Positions 17,278-27,204 of a stretch of 64,000 nucleotides of DNA are shown here, in pieces. The DNA lies in assembly GCF_025244725.1 (NCBI RefSeq), contig NZ_CP104203.1:4154001-4218000 (forward strand), read 5' to 3'. Position 1 is the stretch's first letter, and every line of letters begins with the position of its first letter. The notes beneath the pieces were generated by a model. That model worked only from the letters and a program-made list of their open reading frames with translations, did not search any database and was not told the DNA's origin. This DNA comes from Chryseobacterium oranimense. Its GTDB lineage: Bacteria > Bacteroidota > Bacteroidia > Flavobacteriales > Weeksellaceae. The position numbers and the translations under genes are program-made.

Positions 17278-18870
17278 ATGAAAATACTAAAATTAAAATA
17301 TCCTTTATTACTTGCAGCTCTTTTATCTTTAGGTTCTTGTAATAATTATTTAGATATTAATGATAGCCCAAATAATATTGGGGCAGAACAAATGACTCCT
17401 GTTGTTGTATTACCAGGAGCTATTACAAATAACTACAGAGTTCAGGCTAGAAGATTGAACTTTATAACAGGAGTATTTATGAACAGCTATGCTGGTAATT
17501 CATATTCTTATGGTACACCATTGGTTGATGAGTATACTCCCAACATTTCTGACTCCTTCTATAATGATATCTGGGATGATTTTTACAGAAACTCTGCAAA
17601 TTTTCAGGCTATCATAGATTTTAAGGATGATAAGGCAGAATACGTTCAGTATAAAGCTATTGCTAAAGTGATGAAGGCTTACTATATGGGTATAATAACT
17701 GACTTATATGGAGATGCTCCTTACTCTGAAGCTTTCAAGTTTCAAGATAATACAACTCCAAAATATGATAAAGGAGAAGATATCTATAAAGCATCTATTG
17801 CTGATATTGAAAATGCAATTGCAGCTTTTAATTCTGGTCAGGGATTAAATCCATCTTCTGCTGATGTTGTATTTCAAGGAGATGCAACTAAGTGGGTTGC
17901 TTTTGCTAACACTTTAAAACTTAGATTCTTGTTAAGAATGTCAAAAGTAACAGGTGATATGGGAACTTACAGAGATCAGAAATTGGCGACTCTTGCAGGT
18001 GCACAGTTTTTAACTGCTGATGCGACTGTAAATCCAGGATATTCGTCTAAAACAAATGCTCAACAAAATCCATATACTAACTATTTCTACATTACATCTG
18101 CATTAACAAGACCACAAAACTTTGGTATGATTACTGCGTCTGAAAATATAGCAATCGCTCTTAATGGTAACCCTACTAATGATACAAGACCGTTTTATCA
18201 AAAATATAATGGCATCGTAGATGGAAGAAGAGGTAGAATGTTTAGCCTTGTTAGCGGTAGAGTTGAAGGTGTTAGACAAGGTGCAACACCAGGACAACCG
18301 GGAGCTGAAGCAGGAAGAAGTGTTTCCAGAATACATTATGGTATTGTTATGGGGAACTTAACGCCTACAAGTAACCAGCAATTAGTTGATTATTCATCAC
18401 AAAAGCCTGGAGTTTTAATTTCACTTGCAGAAACCAAGTTCCTTTTAGCTGAAGCTGCAATAAGATATCCTTCATTGTTTTCTAATGCTACTACTAACTT
18501 TAATGCTGGTATAACGGCTTCATTTACCTATTTTGGAGCTTCTACAACATCTGCAGCATATATTACTGCTATTCAGGCTATTCCTGGATTGGGAATAGTT
18601 GCAGGTAGCACAGAAAATAAAATTGAAGCTATTATGACTCAAAAATGGATTGCACTTACAGGTGTTAACCCTGAGCAGTCTTATTTTGATTATAGTAGAA
18701 CAGGTTACCCACAATCTCCATTACCAACTATTACTTCACGTGATAGCAGACCTAATAGATTGATGTATCCGGGATCTGAGTATGCTACTAATACTAATAA
18801 TGTACCTGCAATGTCAAGTGCTGATGCATTTACTAAAAATAAACTTACTCCTTTCTGGAATAGAAATTAA
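17278..18870 (+). CDS. SusD/RagB family surface lipoprotein (first pair)
   Basis: Surface-exposed binding lipoprotein, 530 residues, partner lid of the preceding SusC barrel. The lipobox LSLGSC puts the lipidated cysteine at C21. The sequence resembles the SusD-like_2 branch: an N-terminal helical repeat region (YNDIWDDFYRNSANFQAI, the MGIITDLYGDAPYSEAF block shared by the family) and LAETKFLLAEAAIRY further on. It contains a Gly/Arg/Pro-rich insertion around residues 305-345 not seen in the other two SusD proteins here. It is followed by a terminator. Confidence 0.93.
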   Translation: MKILKLKYPLLLAALLSLGSCNNYLDINDSPNNIGAEQMTPVVVLPGAITNNYRVQARRLNFITGVFMNSYAGNSYSYGTPLVDEYTPNISDSFYNDIWDDFYRNSANFQAIIDFKDDKAEYVQYKAIAKVMKAYYMGIITDLYGDAPYSEAFKFQDNTTPKYDKGEDIYKASIADIENAIAAFNSGQGLNPSSADVVFQGDATKWVAFANTLKLRFLLRMSKVTGDMGTYRDQKLATLAGAQFLTADATVNPGYSSKTNAQQNPYTNYFYITSALTRPQNFGMITASENIAIALNGNPTNDTRPFYQKYNGIVDGRRGRMFSLVSGRVEGVRQGATPGQPGAEAGRSVSRIHYGIVMGNLTPTSNQQLVDYSSQKPGVLISLAETKFLLAEAAIRYPSLFSNATTNFNAGITASFTYFGASTTSAAYITAIQAIPGLGIVAGSTENKIEAIMTQKWIALTGVNPEQSYFDYSRTGYPQSPLPTITSRDSRPNRLMYPGSEYATNTNNVPAMSSADAFTKNKLTPFWNRN

Positions 18871-18897
18871 TTAGCATTCAATTTAATATATTTTATT

Positions 18898-18913
18898 ACC
18901 GCCTTCGGGCGGT
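18898..18913 (+). terminator. Terminator of the first susCD pair
   Basis: ACCGCC-TTCG-GGCGGT hairpin followed by a long T run. The remaining gap up to the next susC start (to 19285) is AT-rich and contains only the promoter at 19229-19259. Confidence 0.9.
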
Positions 18914-19228
18914 TTTTTTATTTAATAGCTGTTTAGATTCGTTTTTTTTAACAAAAAATAAATTATGCGTGACATTGTATTTGTTTCTCTGCATAATAAT
19001 TTATCATCATGAAGTGATTAATTGATTTGATAGTCAGTCTGTTAGTGTTTTATTTTGTTAATATTAGATATAGAAACTATTAATTAAAACAATTTGTATT
19101 TTTATGAAAAATAGTATCGGTTAAATATTTTGTTTTTGTTAATTAATCGGTATTTAACAATATTTAATGATTTATTTAATATTAATCTTGTAAATTAATG
19201 AAAATTTGATATTTTTTTAAGATTTTGT

Positions 19229-19259
19229 TTTGTGTTTTTAAGAAAGTTTTACAAATTTG
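19229..19259 (+). promoter_or_regulatory. Promoter of the second susC gene
   Basis: TTTG at 19229-19232, 19 bases, then CAAATTTG at 19252-19259, one mismatch from TAnnTTTG. The 22-base block 19243-19264 recurs exactly upstream of the third susC gene at 24154-24175. Confidence 0.7.
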
Positions 19260-19285
19260 TACAGATACAAAAATTAATATTTGAT

Positions 19286-22200
19286 ATGAAGAAACTAACA
19301 ACAAGTCTGCTTGTTTTGGTATTATCTTCATCTGTTGCTATTGCTAACGCTCAGCAGAAGAACGATACTGTAAAAACAAAAGAAATTGAGGGGGTAGTAG
19401 TAACTGCACTCGGAATTAAAAGAGAAAAGAGGTCTCTTGGTTATGCTACCCAAGAAGTAAAGGGTGAGGCTGTTAATAAAAATCCTACAACCAACTTCTT
19501 AAATAACCTATCCGGTAAAGTAGCTGGCTTGGAAATTAAACAGAGTACAAACTTTGGTGGGTCTATCAATGTAGTTACGAGAGGGTATAAATCCTTGTTA
19601 GGGGATAACCAGGCACTCTTTGTAGTAGATGGCGTACCTATTATGAATAAAAATATAAATACGGCTAATCAAGCTACCGGTGGTGGTGGATATGACTATG
19701 GAAGTTCCGTATCCGATATCAACCCCAATGATATAGAGACGATCAACGTTCTTAAAGGTGCAGCTGCAACTGCACTATATGGATCCAGAGCACAAAACGG
19801 AGCTATTATCATTACAACAAAACGAGGAAAGAAAAATAAAGAAGGAATCGGGATGGAGTTTTCCACCTCTGTTACAATGTCTACTGTAGATAAATCTACT
19901 TTCCCGGAATATCAGACACAGTATGGTCAGGGATATACAGGAAGAAGTTTTGCTAGTGCATTGTATCAGGGAAGTCCAAGGGTATCTTTTGGTAATGATG
20001 CTTCTTACGGTTCGCCTTATGATGGTTCAATGGTATGGCAGTATGGTGCATTTGTTCCAGGTTCACCAACTGAAGGGCAGAGGACACCTTGGCAAATGGC
20101 GAAGAATGGTCCAATTAAATTCTTTAATACAGGAACAAATTACGTAAATAGTTTATCTTTCAATGGAGGAAATGATCAGGCAACTTATCGATTGAGTTAT
20201 ACAAACACTGATGCTTCTGATATAATGCCAAACAGTTCATTGATAAAAAATAACTTCAGTGGAAATGCATCATATAAATTGACAGATAAGTTGACTGCTA
20301 ATTTATATGCCAATTATATTACTCAAAAAACTGTTGGTCGAAATACTACCGGTTATAATGATAATATAATGACAAATTTCAGACAGTGGTGGGCTACGAA
20401 CACGGATATTAAAGACTTGCAGTATCTCTATAATGCTTATAAAAAGAATTATACATGGAATATGAGGAGTATGACAGATCTGACACCGGCATTCTGGGAT
20501 AATCCTTATTTTCAGAGATATGAAAACTATCAGAATGACTCAAGAGACAGATTTGCAGGGAACTTCAGTTTAAGTTATGATGTAACAAAAGATATTAACC
20601 TATTAGTAAGAATGGGAAGAGATGGTTACACAATGATTACTGAGGACAGAAAAGCTGTAGGATCATATACCGGGAACTCCTTTGGGTTAAATGGAGGAGT
20701 TAATCAGCCTTCAGGTTATGCTACAAGTCAATATAAGTTTTCAGAAACCAATTATGATTTCATAGGAACATATAAAAAGAATATTACTGATGATTTTAGC
20801 GTTAATGTTCTATTAGGAGGTAACGTTAATGTGCAAAAAACGTATTCTAACCAGCAGTCTACATCAGGTGGACTTTATATTCCTGGAATTTATACAATAG
20901 CGAATTCAAATTCTGCACCAGTTAGACCTCTGATTTCAGATTTATCAAAATATGTATATGGCGTATTTGGTCAATTATCACTAGGGTATAAAAACACATA
21001 TTACTTAGAGGGTACTTACAGAAGAGATCAATCTACTGCTCTTCCTGAAAATGATGCTGTTTACTGGTATCCTTCACTATCTGCCAGTGTTGTATTTTCA
21101 AACCTAATAAAAGCAAACTGGTTGAATTTTGGTAAGATACGTGCGGCTTATGCGGAGGTTGGATCAGATACAGGGGCAGACCAGCTATTGAATAGATACT
21201 TCTCACAGCCTTCCTATGGGGATATTCCAATCTATGCATACAATACAACTCTTAGAAACTTTGAACTTAAATCGCAGGGGCTTAAAAACATAGAATTCGG
21301 TATTGAAACAAAAATGTTTAATAATCGTTTAGGTTTTGATGTTGCTTGGTTCCAGAATAAAGCATATGATCAGATATTACCGTTGCCAGTTTCTTTTGCA
21401 AACGGAGCGCTGGCTAAGACCCAAAATGCAGGAGAGCTTACAACAAAAGGTTTTGAAGTCTCTATTAATGCAACACCTATTAAGACAACTAATTTCTCTT
21501 GGGATTTAAGCTTGAACTGGTCTAATCCTTGGACAAAAGTTACAGCGCTTGCTGAAGGTATTGAAAATATTACAATGGGTAGAGCCCAGGGTGGAGTTAG
21601 TATTAATGCCCCTCTTAATGGAGATTATGGTTCAATATGGACTTCAGACTATGTTTATGATTCAAACGGACAGCGTATTGTTGGAGAAAATGGTGCATAT
21701 TTGGTAACTGACACTCCTACATATAACCAGGGAAGCTTCCAGGCCGACTGGACAGCTGGTATGAATAATACATTGAGTTATAAAAATTTGTCGTTAAGCT
21801 TCTTAATTGATTGGAGAAAAGGAGGGAAAATATATTCATTAGATCAATTTTATGGATATGGAACAGGGATCTATCCGGATTCAGTAGGATTTAATGATTT
21901 AGGAAACCCTATCAGAAATACTTTAGCGACTGGAGGAGGAGTAATTCTTCCAGGGGTAATGGAAAACCCTAATAGCCCTGGAACCTATATTCCGAATACA
22001 ATCAGACTGGATAAATCACAATCAAGCCAAGTACTTGGAACAGACCTTCCTGGAGCGGCTTATGTATATGATGCAAGTTTCATAAAATTGAGAGAAGTAG
22101 CAATAACTTATAGATTTAATAAAGAGTTCTTTAATTCTAAATTTATACAGGGTATGTCGGTAAGTTTAATAGGAAATAACTTATGGATTATGCATAAAAA

Positions 22201-22315
22201 CTTACCTTATTCTGATCCGGAAGCAGGACTTTCTTCAGGAAATATTCAGGGGTACCAATCTGGGCCAATGCCAGCTACTAGAAACATTTCATTTAATGTA
22301 AAAATTAATTTCTAA
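19286..22315 (+). CDS. SusC/RagA family TonB-dependent outer-membrane transporter (second pair)
   Basis: TonB-dependent barrel of 1009 residues. The ATG at 19286 is chosen because it begins a proper signal peptide (MKKLTTSLLVLVLSSSVAIA) closely similar to the other two SusC proteins, and because the in-frame upstream codons overlap the promoter. After the TonB-box-like IEGVVVTALGIKREKRSLGYA comes the plug (GKVAGLEIKQ, VLKGAAATALYGSRAQNGAIIITTKRG) and a barrel ending ISFNVKINF. The N-terminal carboxypeptidase-like domain is missing. It is clearly a closer paralogue of the third SusC than of the first. The susD start follows after 5 bases. Confidence 0.95.
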   Translation: MKKLTTSLLVLVLSSSVAIANAQQKNDTVKTKEIEGVVVTALGIKREKRSLGYATQEVKGEAVNKNPTTNFLNNLSGKVAGLEIKQSTNFGGSINVVTRGYKSLLGDNQALFVVDGVPIMNKNINTANQATGGGGYDYGSSVSDINPNDIETINVLKGAAATALYGSRAQNGAIIITTKRGKKNKEGIGMEFSTSVTMSTVDKSTFPEYQTQYGQGYTGRSFASALYQGSPRVSFGNDASYGSPYDGSMVWQYGAFVPGSPTEGQRTPWQMAKNGPIKFFNTGTNYVNSLSFNGGNDQATYRLSYTNTDASDIMPNSSLIKNNFSGNASYKLTDKLTANLYANYITQKTVGRNTTGYNDNIMTNFRQWWATNTDIKDLQYLYNAYKKNYTWNMRSMTDLTPAFWDNPYFQRYENYQNDSRDRFAGNFSLSYDVTKDINLLVRMGRDGYTMITEDRKAVGSYTGNSFGLNGGVNQPSGYATSQYKFSETNYDFIGTYKKNITDDFSVNVLLGGNVNVQKTYSNQQSTSGGLYIPGIYTIANSNSAPVRPLISDLSKYVYGVFGQLSLGYKNTYYLEGTYRRDQSTALPENDAVYWYPSLSASVVFSNLIKANWLNFGKIRAAYAEVGSDTGADQLLNRYFSQPSYGDIPIYAYNTTLRNFELKSQGLKNIEFGIETKMFNNRLGFDVAWFQNKAYDQILPLPVSFANGALAKTQNAGELTTKGFEVSINATPIKTTNFSWDLSLNWSNPWTKVTALAEGIENITMGRAQGGVSINAPLNGDYGSIWTSDYVYDSNGQRIVGENGAYLVTDTPTYNQGSFQADWTAGMNNTLSYKNLSLSFLIDWRKGGKIYSLDQFYGYGTGIYPDSVGFNDLGNPIRNTLATGGGVILPGVMENPNSPGTYIPNTIRLDKSQSSQVLGTDLPGAAYVYDASFIKLREVAITYRFNKEFFNSKFIQGMSVSLIGNNLWIMHKNLPYSDPEAGLSSGNIQGYQSGPMPATRNISFNVKINF

Positions 22316-22320
22316 AGAAC

Positions 22321-23781
22321 ATGAAAAAATATATAATAACACCAATATTAGCTCTTTTGTTTATAGGATGTTCAACGACTGATGATGTCAACATGGATGA
22401 GCATGCATTTTATAATACTACTCAGGAGTCTTTACTTACTTACGCACAAAAAGAGCTTAGTGATTATATGAATACGCCTAGTGTAAATGAAAACAACTTT
22501 AGGCTGACTATGCAGTACTGGACAGAAACTATTTACGTAAATGAAAGTAATTATGATTTTACAAATAGAACTGTATCTAATAATGTTTGGACCGACAATT
22601 ATGTAAACGTATTGAAAAACCTGGATCAGGCAGAAAGAATTATTAATGCTTATACGCCGACTCCTTCAGAACTGACTACATGGCCTGGTAAAAAGAAAAA
22701 TCAGCTGGCGATCATTGATATGATGAAAGTCTATACCTATCAGATTTTAGTAGACACTTATGGTGATATACCATATACTCAGGCTCTGAATATAGATCTT
22801 TATCCACTTCCAAAATATGATAAGGCTGCTGATATTTATTCATCTTTGATTTCAAAATTAGAAACTGATTTAACTAATCTATCAGGCAGCTCCAAAGCAT
22901 TTACTGAAAATGGTGATATTTATTATGGAGAGCTAAATACGGTTACTGGGAAAAAAGAATCAAATATTGATAAATGGAAAGCGTTTGGAAATTCATTGCT
23001 TTTAAAATTAGGAATTGCTTTAGCTGACGTTAATCCAGGATTAGCTCAAACAACAGTTAGCAAAGCTATAACTGGAGGAGTTATAACATCATCACTTGGA
23101 AACTGTCAATTTCAATATTTGGGAGCTTCTCCAAATGAAAACCCTATGTTCCAGGAAACGAGTTCAAGAGATGACTTCATCGCTGGAAAGACTTTAGTAG
23201 ACTATATGAATGCCAGTAATGATCCAAGAATCAGTGCATACTACACAGATGTTAATGGAAATTATATCGGACAAGTTATTGGGACACCGGGAGAATTTGC
23301 AGACTTTTCAAATGCTGGAGAATTTGCATATACAAAAACTACTCCTGGAATTATTCTAAGTTACACTGAAGTATCTTTCTATCGTGCTGAAGCTGCTGCA
23401 AGATGGGGAATCGGAGGAAGTGCTGCTGCATTATATGCTACTGCAATTACTTCATCTTTTAATGATTGGGGGGCTGGTGATGCAACTGCATACATTGCAG
23501 CACATCCATATAATGCTGCAAACTGGAAGAAATCTATTGGCGAGCAGGCTTGGGTTGCGATGTATAACCAGGCTGTTACTTCTTGGAACTTCTTTAGAAG
23601 ATTGGATTATCCTCAATTAGTAGCCCCTTCTACAGCAATTCCAAATGCAGAAGGAAAAGTTCCTGTAAGACTTCAATATCCTACTGCAGAAGCTACAACG
23701 AATGGTAGTAATTATGCTGCTGCGAGTGCTGCAATCGGTGGCGACAAGCTGACCACAAAAATATTCTGGGACATTAATTAA
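22321..23781 (+). CDS. SusD/RagB family surface lipoprotein (second pair)
   Basis: Surface lipoprotein of 486 residues with lipobox LLFIGC and lipidated C17. Family blocks include YWTETIYVNESNYDF, YQILVDTYGDIPYTQAL, YDKAADIYSSLISKLE, WKAFGNSLLLKLGIALADV and LSYTEVSFYRAEAAARWG. It is similar along its whole length to the third SusD, which supports duplication of the whole pair. Expected to bind the ligand passed to the adjacent SusC barrel; no ligand can be named. Confidence 0.93.
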   Translation: MKKYIITPILALLFIGCSTTDDVNMDEHAFYNTTQESLLTYAQKELSDYMNTPSVNENNFRLTMQYWTETIYVNESNYDFTNRTVSNNVWTDNYVNVLKNLDQAERIINAYTPTPSELTTWPGKKKNQLAIIDMMKVYTYQILVDTYGDIPYTQALNIDLYPLPKYDKAADIYSSLISKLETDLTNLSGSSKAFTENGDIYYGELNTVTGKKESNIDKWKAFGNSLLLKLGIALADVNPGLAQTTVSKAITGGVITSSLGNCQFQYLGASPNENPMFQETSSRDDFIAGKTLVDYMNASNDPRISAYYTDVNGNYIGQVIGTPGEFADFSNAGEFAYTKTTPGIILSYTEVSFYRAEAAARWGIGGSAAALYATAITSSFNDWGAGDATAYIAAHPYNAANWKKSIGEQAWVAMYNQAVTSWNFFRRLDYPQLVAPSTAIPNAEGKVPVRLQYPTAEATTNGSNYAAASAAIGGDKLTTKIFWDIN

Positions 23782-23796
23782 AAAATATTCATTTAA

Positions 23797-23828
23797 AAAA
23801 AATAACCGCCCTCAGGCGGTTATTTTTT
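23797..23828 (+). terminator. Terminator of the second susCD pair
   Basis: 14-base perfect stem AAAAAATAACCGCC / GGCGGTTATTTTTT with CTCA loop. Between this and the next promoter (23829-24139) no gene is seen; the sequence resembles the gap upstream of the second susC. Confidence 0.9.
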
Positions 23829-24139
23829 TATGTACAAGGCTTGTGATTGAGAGTCTTTATGACGAAAAATGTGGTATGTATAGCATTGCTTTATTTGTGA
23901 ATTATTTTTCCTTCAATCATTTTTATGTTGGTAATTGTTTTGTAATGAGTTTATTAGTGCTATTTTAATGAATGTTACATATAGAAAATATCAATTAAAA
24001 TTAGTTGTATTTTCCTAAAAATAACGACCCTTTAAATGTTGTGTTTTTGTTAATTGTTTTGTTTTTAACTTAATTTAATGATTTATTTTCATTATTTTTT
24101 AAATTTATTGAATATTTGACATTTTTTTCAAACTTTTGC

Positions 24140-24170
24140 TTTGTATATTTAATAAAGTTTTACAAATTTG
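24140..24170 (+). promoter_or_regulatory. Promoter of the third susC gene
   Basis: TTTG at 24140-24143, 19 bases, then CAAATTTG at 24163-24170. The 22 bases 24154-24175 equal those at 19243-19264. Confidence 0.7.
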
Positions 24171-24195
24171 TACAGTCTTAAAAAAATAATTTGAT

Positions 24196-27192
24196 ATGAA
24201 GAAACTGACAACAAGTCTGCTTGTTGTGGTATTGACTTCATCTTTTGCTATTGCTCAAGCACAAGAGAAGAATGATACCATTAAAGCAAAAGAAATTGAA
24301 GGGGTGGTAGTAACTGCGCTTGGGATTAAGAGAGAAAAGAAATCTCTTGGTTACGCTTCCCAGGAAATTAAGGCAAGTGCACTCTCTGATGGTACAACAA
24401 ACACAGGGAATATTGCATCGCAATTATCAGGAAAGGTAGCCGGTTTAAATGTTACAACAAATAATAACTTTGGAGGCTCATCAAACTTATTGATAAGAGG
24501 TATAAAAACTCTTGGAGGGGGAAATCCTTTAATTGTGATTGATGGATCTCCGGTAAACAATACGTATACCCAGGAGAAAAATATTGATTATGGTAATGCT
24601 TTATCTGATATCAATCAGGAAGATATTGAATCTATCAACGTTTTAAAAGGTGCTGCGGCATCTGCTCTTTATGGAGAGAGAGGTCTAAATGGAGTAATTG
24701 TAATAACAACAAAGAATGGTAAAGGGAAAGATGATGGATCTTGGGGAGTTACATTTTCTTCTTCAATGCAGGTTGGTTTTATTGATAAATCAACGTTTCC
24801 TGAATATCAAACAAGTTATGGTGCCGGGTATTCTCAAAAATTTGGAACGCAGGCTAGTGATGGTTTAAATAACGCAAACTTCAATGCGGATGCATCTTGG
24901 GGACCAAAATTCGATCCTAATTTGATGGTTTATCAATGGGACTCTTTTGACCCTTCTTCACCTAACTACAAAAAAGCTACACCATGGGTAGCTGCTAAAA
25001 ACGGCCCGATTAAATTTTTTGATAATCCGACTACATTCAGTAATAGTGTAACCCTGGAAAAGGGACAAAAAGGGAAAAATATTAGTTTTACCTATGAAAA
25101 TATGATGTCAGATGGGTTGATTCCTAACTCACATCTCAATAAGAATAATTTCTCTTTAAAGATTAATTATGACTTGACACCCAAATTACATACTTCCTTT
25201 TACTCTACAATGACTTTGCAGGATACCAAAGGACGTGGGATTACTGGGTATTCCAATAATATAGCCACCGGTTTCAGACAATGGTGGCAAACCAATGTAG
25301 ATGTTAAGGATCTTGAGAATTCATATTTTGCGAATGTTGATCCTGCTATTGCCAGCGCATCGAACAATTATGGTAACGTCGTGTGGAATAGAAAATCAGC
25401 AGCTAATGGAGCACCGGCATACTGGAATAACCCATATTTTCAAGCTTACCAAAACTATACCTCAGATAATAGATTCAGAAGTTTTACTTATGCACAAGCA
25501 ACCTATGATGTTATAAATAATATTTCTGTTACTGGAAAAGTTTCTTATGACAGATCAAATCTTATGGCAGAAAGTAGATTGGCTGTAGGATCTCTGCCAC
25601 AAGCTTTCGGACAATCAAATAATTCAGTTACTTCCGGCTATGCAAGACGTGATGTATTGAGGACCGAAACGAATTACGACTTAATGGTAAATTATAAATT
25701 TGACATTACGGATGATATTAATATCTCTGGAGTAGTTGGAGGGAATATCCGTAGAAACTATTTCAATTCTGTTTATGCTTCTACAGAAGGAGGTTTGGTA
25801 ATTGCAGGAATTTATGCATTGTCAAACACTAAAAAAGCACCTTTAGCATCAGATGAGAGTCAGTTCACAACACAAACAAACTCGGGATATGTTACTGCTT
25901 CATTTGATTTCTTTAAGAAATTCTATATAGATGGAACATGGAGGGTAGACCAAAGTTCAACATTGCCGGCGGGAAATAATGTATATAATTACCCTTCCGT
26001 AACAGCTTCAGTTATTATGTCCGAAATTTTTAACACTAAAAGTTGGATGAATTTTTGGAAATTAAGAGCGAACTATGCAGAAGTTGGTGGAACTGCGGAT
26101 CCTTATCAGCTTGCTAATAACTATAGATCAGCAGGGATTTTATCAGGGGTAGGAATATATAATTCAATTTTAAATCAGCCTAATCCCGATCTAAAACCAC
26201 AAAGATCCAAAGAATTTGAAATAGGAACTGAAGCTCATTTCTTAAAAGACAGAATAACAGTTGATTTTGCTTATTACAAAACTAAAACAATAGATCAGAT
26301 TATTCCTCTCCCGGTTTCTTCAGGAATCGGATTTACGGGTAAAGTAATCAATGCGGGACGAATTGATAATACAGGTTATGAAGTACAGTTAGGGCTGGTT
26401 CCTATAAAATCAAAAGATTTTACATGGAATATTGATGTCAACTGGTCTAAAAACAAAAATGAAGTAGTAAGTCTGTATCCGGGAATCACCAATCTTTTAT
26501 TAAATAGTTTTCAAGGAGGAGTTTCTTTAAATGCAAGAGTAGGAGAAGCTTGGGGAACATTGGTTGGGGCTGACTATACCTATTTAAATGGTGAAAAAGT
26601 AGTTGATCCAAAAACCGGAAAGTATTTGCAAAATCCTAATCAGATTATTGGTAACACTACTCCAGATTGGATTGGAGGGATAAGAAATAGTCTTACTTAT
26701 AAAGGATTCTCTTTAAGCTTCTTAATTGATATGCGCAAAGGAGGAGATATATTCTCAACTGATATGTATTATGGATTATCTTCAGGTTTATATAAAGAAA
26801 CAGCTGTTGGAGATTACAGAGACAAAAACGTTGTACTTCCGGGAGTTCTTCCGGATGGAACTCCTAATACTATTTCTTTGTCTCAGTTTGATAATGGAAG
26901 TTCTATGGGATATAAAACACAGCCGTCTCGTGAATTCGTTTATGATGGTTCCTTTATTAAGTTAAGAGAGGCAAGTATTGGATATATGCTTCCTAAATCT
27001 TTATTGGCTGGAACCAAAATTTATGATGCTAAAATTTCGATTGTAGGTAGAAATTTATGGATTATTCATAAAAATTTGCCATATGCTGATCCTGAGGCTG
27101 TTGTAGGAGGAGGGCTTAATTCTTATGGATGGTCTATCGGTTCAATGCCTACGACAAGAGATCTTGGAGTCAATGTAACATTTAAATTCTAA
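24196..27192 (+). CDS. SusC/RagA family TonB-dependent outer-membrane transporter (third pair)
   Basis: TonB-dependent barrel of 998 residues with signal peptide MKKLTTSLLVVVLTSSFAIA. The same short N-terminus leads to IEGVVVTALGIKREKKSLGYA and then the plug (GKVAGLNVTTNNNFGG, NPLIVIDGSPV, INVLKGAAASALYGERGLNGVIVITTKNG). Strongly related to the second SusC: shared stretches include STFPEYQT.YG.GYS, NNFS and the WWQTNVDVKDL/WWATNTDIKDL block. The last strand is DLGVNVTFKF. It lacks the carboxypeptidase-like N-terminal domain. It is followed 12 bases later by its susD. Confidence 0.95.
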   Translation: MKKLTTSLLVVVLTSSFAIAQAQEKNDTIKAKEIEGVVVTALGIKREKKSLGYASQEIKASALSDGTTNTGNIASQLSGKVAGLNVTTNNNFGGSSNLLIRGIKTLGGGNPLIVIDGSPVNNTYTQEKNIDYGNALSDINQEDIESINVLKGAAASALYGERGLNGVIVITTKNGKGKDDGSWGVTFSSSMQVGFIDKSTFPEYQTSYGAGYSQKFGTQASDGLNNANFNADASWGPKFDPNLMVYQWDSFDPSSPNYKKATPWVAAKNGPIKFFDNPTTFSNSVTLEKGQKGKNISFTYENMMSDGLIPNSHLNKNNFSLKINYDLTPKLHTSFYSTMTLQDTKGRGITGYSNNIATGFRQWWQTNVDVKDLENSYFANVDPAIASASNNYGNVVWNRKSAANGAPAYWNNPYFQAYQNYTSDNRFRSFTYAQATYDVINNISVTGKVSYDRSNLMAESRLAVGSLPQAFGQSNNSVTSGYARRDVLRTETNYDLMVNYKFDITDDINISGVVGGNIRRNYFNSVYASTEGGLVIAGIYALSNTKKAPLASDESQFTTQTNSGYVTASFDFFKKFYIDGTWRVDQSSTLPAGNNVYNYPSVTASVIMSEIFNTKSWMNFWKLRANYAEVGGTADPYQLANNYRSAGILSGVGIYNSILNQPNPDLKPQRSKEFEIGTEAHFLKDRITVDFAYYKTKTIDQIIPLPVSSGIGFTGKVINAGRIDNTGYEVQLGLVPIKSKDFTWNIDVNWSKNKNEVVSLYPGITNLLLNSFQGGVSLNARVGEAWGTLVGADYTYLNGEKVVDPKTGKYLQNPNQIIGNTTPDWIGGIRNSLTYKGFSLSFLIDMRKGGDIFSTDMYYGLSSGLYKETAVGDYRDKNVVLPGVLPDGTPNTISLSQFDNGSSMGYKTQPSREFVYDGSFIKLREASIGYMLPKSLLAGTKIYDAKISIVGRNLWIIHKNLPYADPEAVVGGGLNSYGWSIGSMPTTRDLGVNVTFKF

Positions 27193-27204
27193 ATTACTTT
27201 AAAA

